Source: Rhodothermales bacterium
GTDB taxonomy: Bacteria > Bacteroidota > Rhodothermia > Rhodothermales > Bin80
Length of the DNA: 34,423 nucleotides
NCBI GenBank assembly: GCA_028278205.1
Contig: JANQES010000078.1
Span: forward strand, 1 to 34,423
Direction of reading: 5' to 3'
Every line of letters starts with the position of its first letter. Position 1 is the first letter of the stretch. The notes beneath the pieces are model-generated. The model worked only from the letters and a program-made list of their open reading frames with translations. It ran no database searches and had not been told where the DNA came from. Below are positions 31,991 to 34,423 of this stretch, piece after piece. Position numbers and translations under genes: made by a program.

Positions 31991-33253
31991 TTAATGCACC
32001 GGTTCCGGCGTGCCGTAGAGCATTTCGGCGCCTTTGCCTTGCTGGATCAGCGGCACGAAGGTTTCCAGTTCAGTCTGGATGGCCGGATCGGTCAGGTCGA
32101 TGGTTTGTTTGCGTTCGGCGGCCATGTAGCCGGCCATCACCAGCTTCGTGATTTCCAGGCCGTAGCGCCACGAGAGCATGGCGTCGCGCCCGGCGAGGAA
32201 GGCTCTGGCAGCGTCTTCGTTCTCGTCCGTGTAGCCGTAGAGGTCGGCTTCGTTGTGTTGCACGGCGAGCAAGCCGCGCGAGGCCGTCGATTTTTCGAGG
32301 GCCGTTTCGGCGTCGGCGGTGGCCTCGGCGGCTTCGTCGCCGATGAAGATTTGCAGCGACGATGCCAGCGTGTTGACTTCGAAGGCATAGCCCGGCCCCA
32401 TGCCATCCATAAACAGCCGCAGGCCCTGCTTTTCAAACATCCACGAGTCGGTGAACTGCGCCTTGACGAGCTGGCCGGTTTCCGGATTGCGATAGGTGAC
32501 CATGCCGGTGGTGAAGTCCTCGGCGGGTGTCTTGGTGTAATCGACGCCGCGTTCATCGAGGAGTTTTTGGCGCCATTTGGGCAGGCCCCACTTGAGCAGC
32601 GCGCAGTCTGCCGAGATCGAGACGGGTTCGAGGAACATCGGCGGTTTGCCCAGGGGCGTGAGGGCATACCAGCCCACGGCGATGCTGTGGCAGCCCATGT
32701 CGCAGAGCACGCCACCGCCCTGGCGGGTGGGATCCCAGAACCAGGGCTCGTGTGGCCCGGCATGTTCTTCCGCCGAGCGGGTGAGCACCAGCGGCCCCAT
32801 CGTCGCTTGTTGCGGCGCCAGTTGTGCCAGTTGCGCCTGGATGGGTTTCATAAAGATCTGGTTCTCGAAGTACGCCGTGCGCAGGTTGGCCTCGTCGGCC
32901 AGTTCGACCAGCCTGCGGGCTTCCATCACGTTGCGGCCCAGCGGTTTTTCGCAGATGACGCCCTTGAGTTGGGCGCCTTGCTTGACCGCCTCGACGATCT
33001 GCTCCATCGTCTCGATGCGGGCGAAGTTGGGCACGTAGATGGCGATGGCGTCTACGTGGGGAGCCATGGCGCCGACGTCCGGATAGACCGTGCCTGTACC
33101 CAGGCCGTTTTCTTTGACAAAGGCCGAGAGCGCCTCGGCGCCCTGAAGCGCCGTGACGCCGGCAACCTCCATATTGCGAACCTGCGTGATGGCTTTGCAG
33201 TGGAAATTCGCCACAAATCCAGCGCCGACGATGCCAATCTTTAAGGTTTCCAT
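31991..33253 (-). CDS. Gfo/Idh/MocA family oxidoreductase
   Basis: A 420-residue NAD(P)-dependent dehydrogenase of sugars or inositol-like substrates. The Rossmann start METLKIGIVGAGFVANFHCK has the GxGxxA/G-type loop, and the catalytic-region motif VICEKPLGRNVMEA carries the family EKP Lys. The C-terminal alpha/beta domain includes GGGVLCDMGCHSIAVGWYAL, which holds the usual DxGxH. Length is normal. An AGGAAGGAGG ribosome site directly before the ATG at 33253 decides the start over the longer frame from 33346. No signal peptide. With DUF6807 and GMC genes elsewhere in the window it fits carbohydrate catabolism, though they are 10 kb apart. Confidence 0.93.
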   Translation of the reverse strand: METLKIGIVGAGFVANFHCKAITQVRNMEVAGVTALQGAEALSAFVKENGLGTGTVYPDVGAMAPHVDAIAIYVPNFARIETMEQIVEAVKQGAQLKGVICEKPLGRNVMEARRLVELADEANLRTAYFENQIFMKPIQAQLAQLAPQQATMGPLVLTRSAEEHAGPHEPWFWDPTRQGGGVLCDMGCHSIAVGWYALTPLGKPPMFLEPVSISADCALLKWGLPKWRQKLLDERGVDYTKTPAEDFTTGMVTYRNPETGQLVKAQFTDSWMFEKQGLRLFMDGMGPGYAFEVNTLASSLQIFIGDEAAEATADAETALEKSTASRGLLAVQHNEADLYGYTDENEDAARAFLAGRDAMLSWRYGLEITKLVMAGYMAAERKQTIDLTDPAIQTELETFVPLIQQGKGAEMLYGTPEPVH

Positions 33254-33547
33254 GATGCCTCCTTCCTCTGTTCTTTTATGGGGTGGTAGACCTGCTGCTC
33301 GACGTTCTCGCAGACGCGGAGCGCCAGTTCCTCCCAATCTATCCACGCCGATGAAATTATCTGGCGGGAAAACTACGCCCTCTTTTGTAAGCTATACCCC
33401 CACAAACATTTTGACTGGAAATAAATAGCTGTGAGGGGAAAGACACCTTCTAGTGTAGGGCATATCCAGACACATTTAAAGCTCACCGCACAGCCGCCGA
33501 TTTTATACAGTAACGCGTGCCCTTAAAAACCCTTCTCCTCGTTCGCT
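33254..33547. other. Divergent intergenic region
   Basis: About 290 bases between the divergent Gfo/Idh/MocA and SMI1-like genes. Promoters for both should lie here, with the AT-rich segment 33365-33430 the best candidate. No operator, hairpin or small gene was found. Confidence 0.5.
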
Positions 33548-34243
33548 GTGACGCCGACGATCAAGCTCTTCGGGATGCTGCTCGGCCTGGTAGTGCTGGC
33601 GGGCTGCCCCGACCAGTCAGCGACCACCTCGCCCGCGTGGCGCTATGCCGTGGCTTCCTACGAAGAAACCCGCCCCCTGCCCCAGACCTTTGCCGATCTG
33701 GTCGCCTTCGTCAAAGAGCGCCATCCCGACCTCGTGCTCGGCCTCAACCCGCCCGCGACGAAGAAACAACTCGACAACCTCGAAGCCCTGATCGGACGCC
33801 CCTTGCCCGACGATTTTCGCCAACTCTATCGGCTGGCGAACGGGCAAAGCGGAAGAGAAACTCCCTTATTCCCAAACGGCTACCGGTTCCTGCCCCTCGA
33901 AGCCATCAGCCACGAGTGGGTCATGCTGAAGGAACTCCACGACGAAGAGCAGGGGTTCTGGCAAAGCGACACGCCGCTGGGCGTGGTCAAAGATCGATGG
34001 TGGGATCCGGCCTGGATTCCTTTCGCGCAGGATATGACGGGGGCCAACTACTGCATCGACCTGGATCCCGCGCCCGGCGGGCAAGTCGGGCAGGTGATCG
34101 ATCATTTCCCTGAAGACACCGACCGGCCTCACCTCGGCTTCAGCCTAAACGATTACCTCGGTGCTTACGAACAAGGTCTCCGCGCCGGCACGCACCTCCT
34201 TCACGCTCAATGGGGTGTCTTCACGAAAGTGGGCGGGTACTGA
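33548..34243 (+). CDS. SMI1/KNR4-like domain lipoprotein
   Basis: A 231-residue predicted lipoprotein starting with GTG. TPTIKLFGMLLGLVVLAGC gives a lipobox with Cys20, whereas the ATG at 33575 would lose the basic N-region, so GTG is chosen. From about 60 it matches the SMI1/KNR4 fold: NPPATKKQLDNLEALIGRPL, DDFRQLYRLANGQSG, then WIPFAQDMTGANYCIDLDPA and GQVGQVIDHFPED. In bacteria this superfamily often serves as immunity proteins against polymorphic toxins, or as protein-binding modules. No toxin gene is present here and the lipid anchor would place it outside the cytoplasm, so its role is open. Downstream lies only the terminal repeat. Confidence 0.82.
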   Translation: MTPTIKLFGMLLGLVVLAGCPDQSATTSPAWRYAVASYEETRPLPQTFADLVAFVKERHPDLVLGLNPPATKKQLDNLEALIGRPLPDDFRQLYRLANGQSGRETPLFPNGYRFLPLEAISHEWVMLKELHDEEQGFWQSDTPLGVVKDRWWDPAWIPFAQDMTGANYCIDLDPAPGGQVGQVIDHFPEDTDRPHLGFSLNDYLGAYEQGLRAGTHLLHAQWGVFTKVGGY

Positions 34244-34307
34244 GGGTACGAGAGGCGGGATGTTTTTTTCTCGAATCTTGCATCCGGGGTTGCTGGAGCT
34301 TCTGGGG

Positions 34308-34423
34308 GGTGTTCTTTTGATCCGGGCGTGGTGGTATTCTTCTTTGTTGTTGTCCTTTTGGCTTGATCCCCCGGATCCCCGGATCGTGGTCCGGGGCAGG
34401 CTCTGTCCGGGGCAGGCTCCGGA
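34308..34423. repeat. Right copy of the inverted repeat at the window ends
   Basis: The reverse complement of about 20-135. The outer 75 bases agree almost completely: TCCGGAGCCTGCCCCGGAC at the very edge, then CCACGATCC and GGATCAAGCCAAAAGGACAA. The inner part is more diverged, down to GTTCTTTTGAT at 34311-34321. No gene lies between 34244 and the end. Confidence 0.8.

Noticed and set aside
31994..33244. 416-codon plus-strand frame opposite the Gfo/Idh/MocA gene
   Set aside because: Low-complexity shadow; the minus strand has a Rossmann fold and ribosome site.

Overview
The window is GC-rich, densely coded bacterial DNA. The best guess for its source is a Rhodothermota/Bacteroidota-type bacterium. 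The evidence is a partial type IX secretion C-terminal signal (NFPNPFNP), an outer-membrane TonB receptor with a carboxypeptidase-regulatory-like N-terminal domain, DUF4856 and imelysin lipoproteins, a sensor kinase with a reg_prop propeller and Y_Y_Y domain, and start sites that often lack a Shine-Dalgarno sequence. This assignment is inference. No rRNA, tRNA, CRISPR array, transposase or phage gene was recognised. || Left third (240-13922): after a small PH-like protein and a truncated type IX cargo protein comes a metal/haem block. A CopD-like membrane protein and a small Cys-containing protein lead to the tail of a sirohydrochlorin-chelatase-like gene whose 5' part is missing. Then follow a DUF4856 lipoprotein, an imelysin lipoprotein, an HTTM/vitamin-K-carboxylase-like membrane protein and a FecA-like TonB receptor. 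The same 23-bp palindrome lies before copD (2697-2719) and before the DUF4856 gene (4159-4181), so one metalloregulator probably controls both units. An HTH regulator overlaps hemA (glutamyl-tRNA reductase with an unusual Cys cluster), followed by a HemQ-like protein and a strong terminator. || Middle (14342-25661): a metallophosphoesterase/glycosyltransferase pair (probably envelope glycolipid), then a leftward block of an S9 dipeptidyl peptidase, a GMC oxidoreductase, a DUF6807 lipoprotein and a sensor kinase. Copies of a 27-bp repeat touch the start and/or stop codons of the last two genes and enclose terminators. || Right third (26152-34243): a small lipoprotein made of five GNQGGDVHN-type repeats, an OPT transporter, a 35-residue membrane peptide with a good ribosome site, a von Willebrand A lipoprotein, a DUF805 protein, a Gfo/Idh/MocA oxidoreductase and an SMI1/KNR4-like lipoprotein. 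The gaps here are rich in palindromic, MITE-like repeats. The two window ends carry inverted copies of one repeat of about 115 bp.
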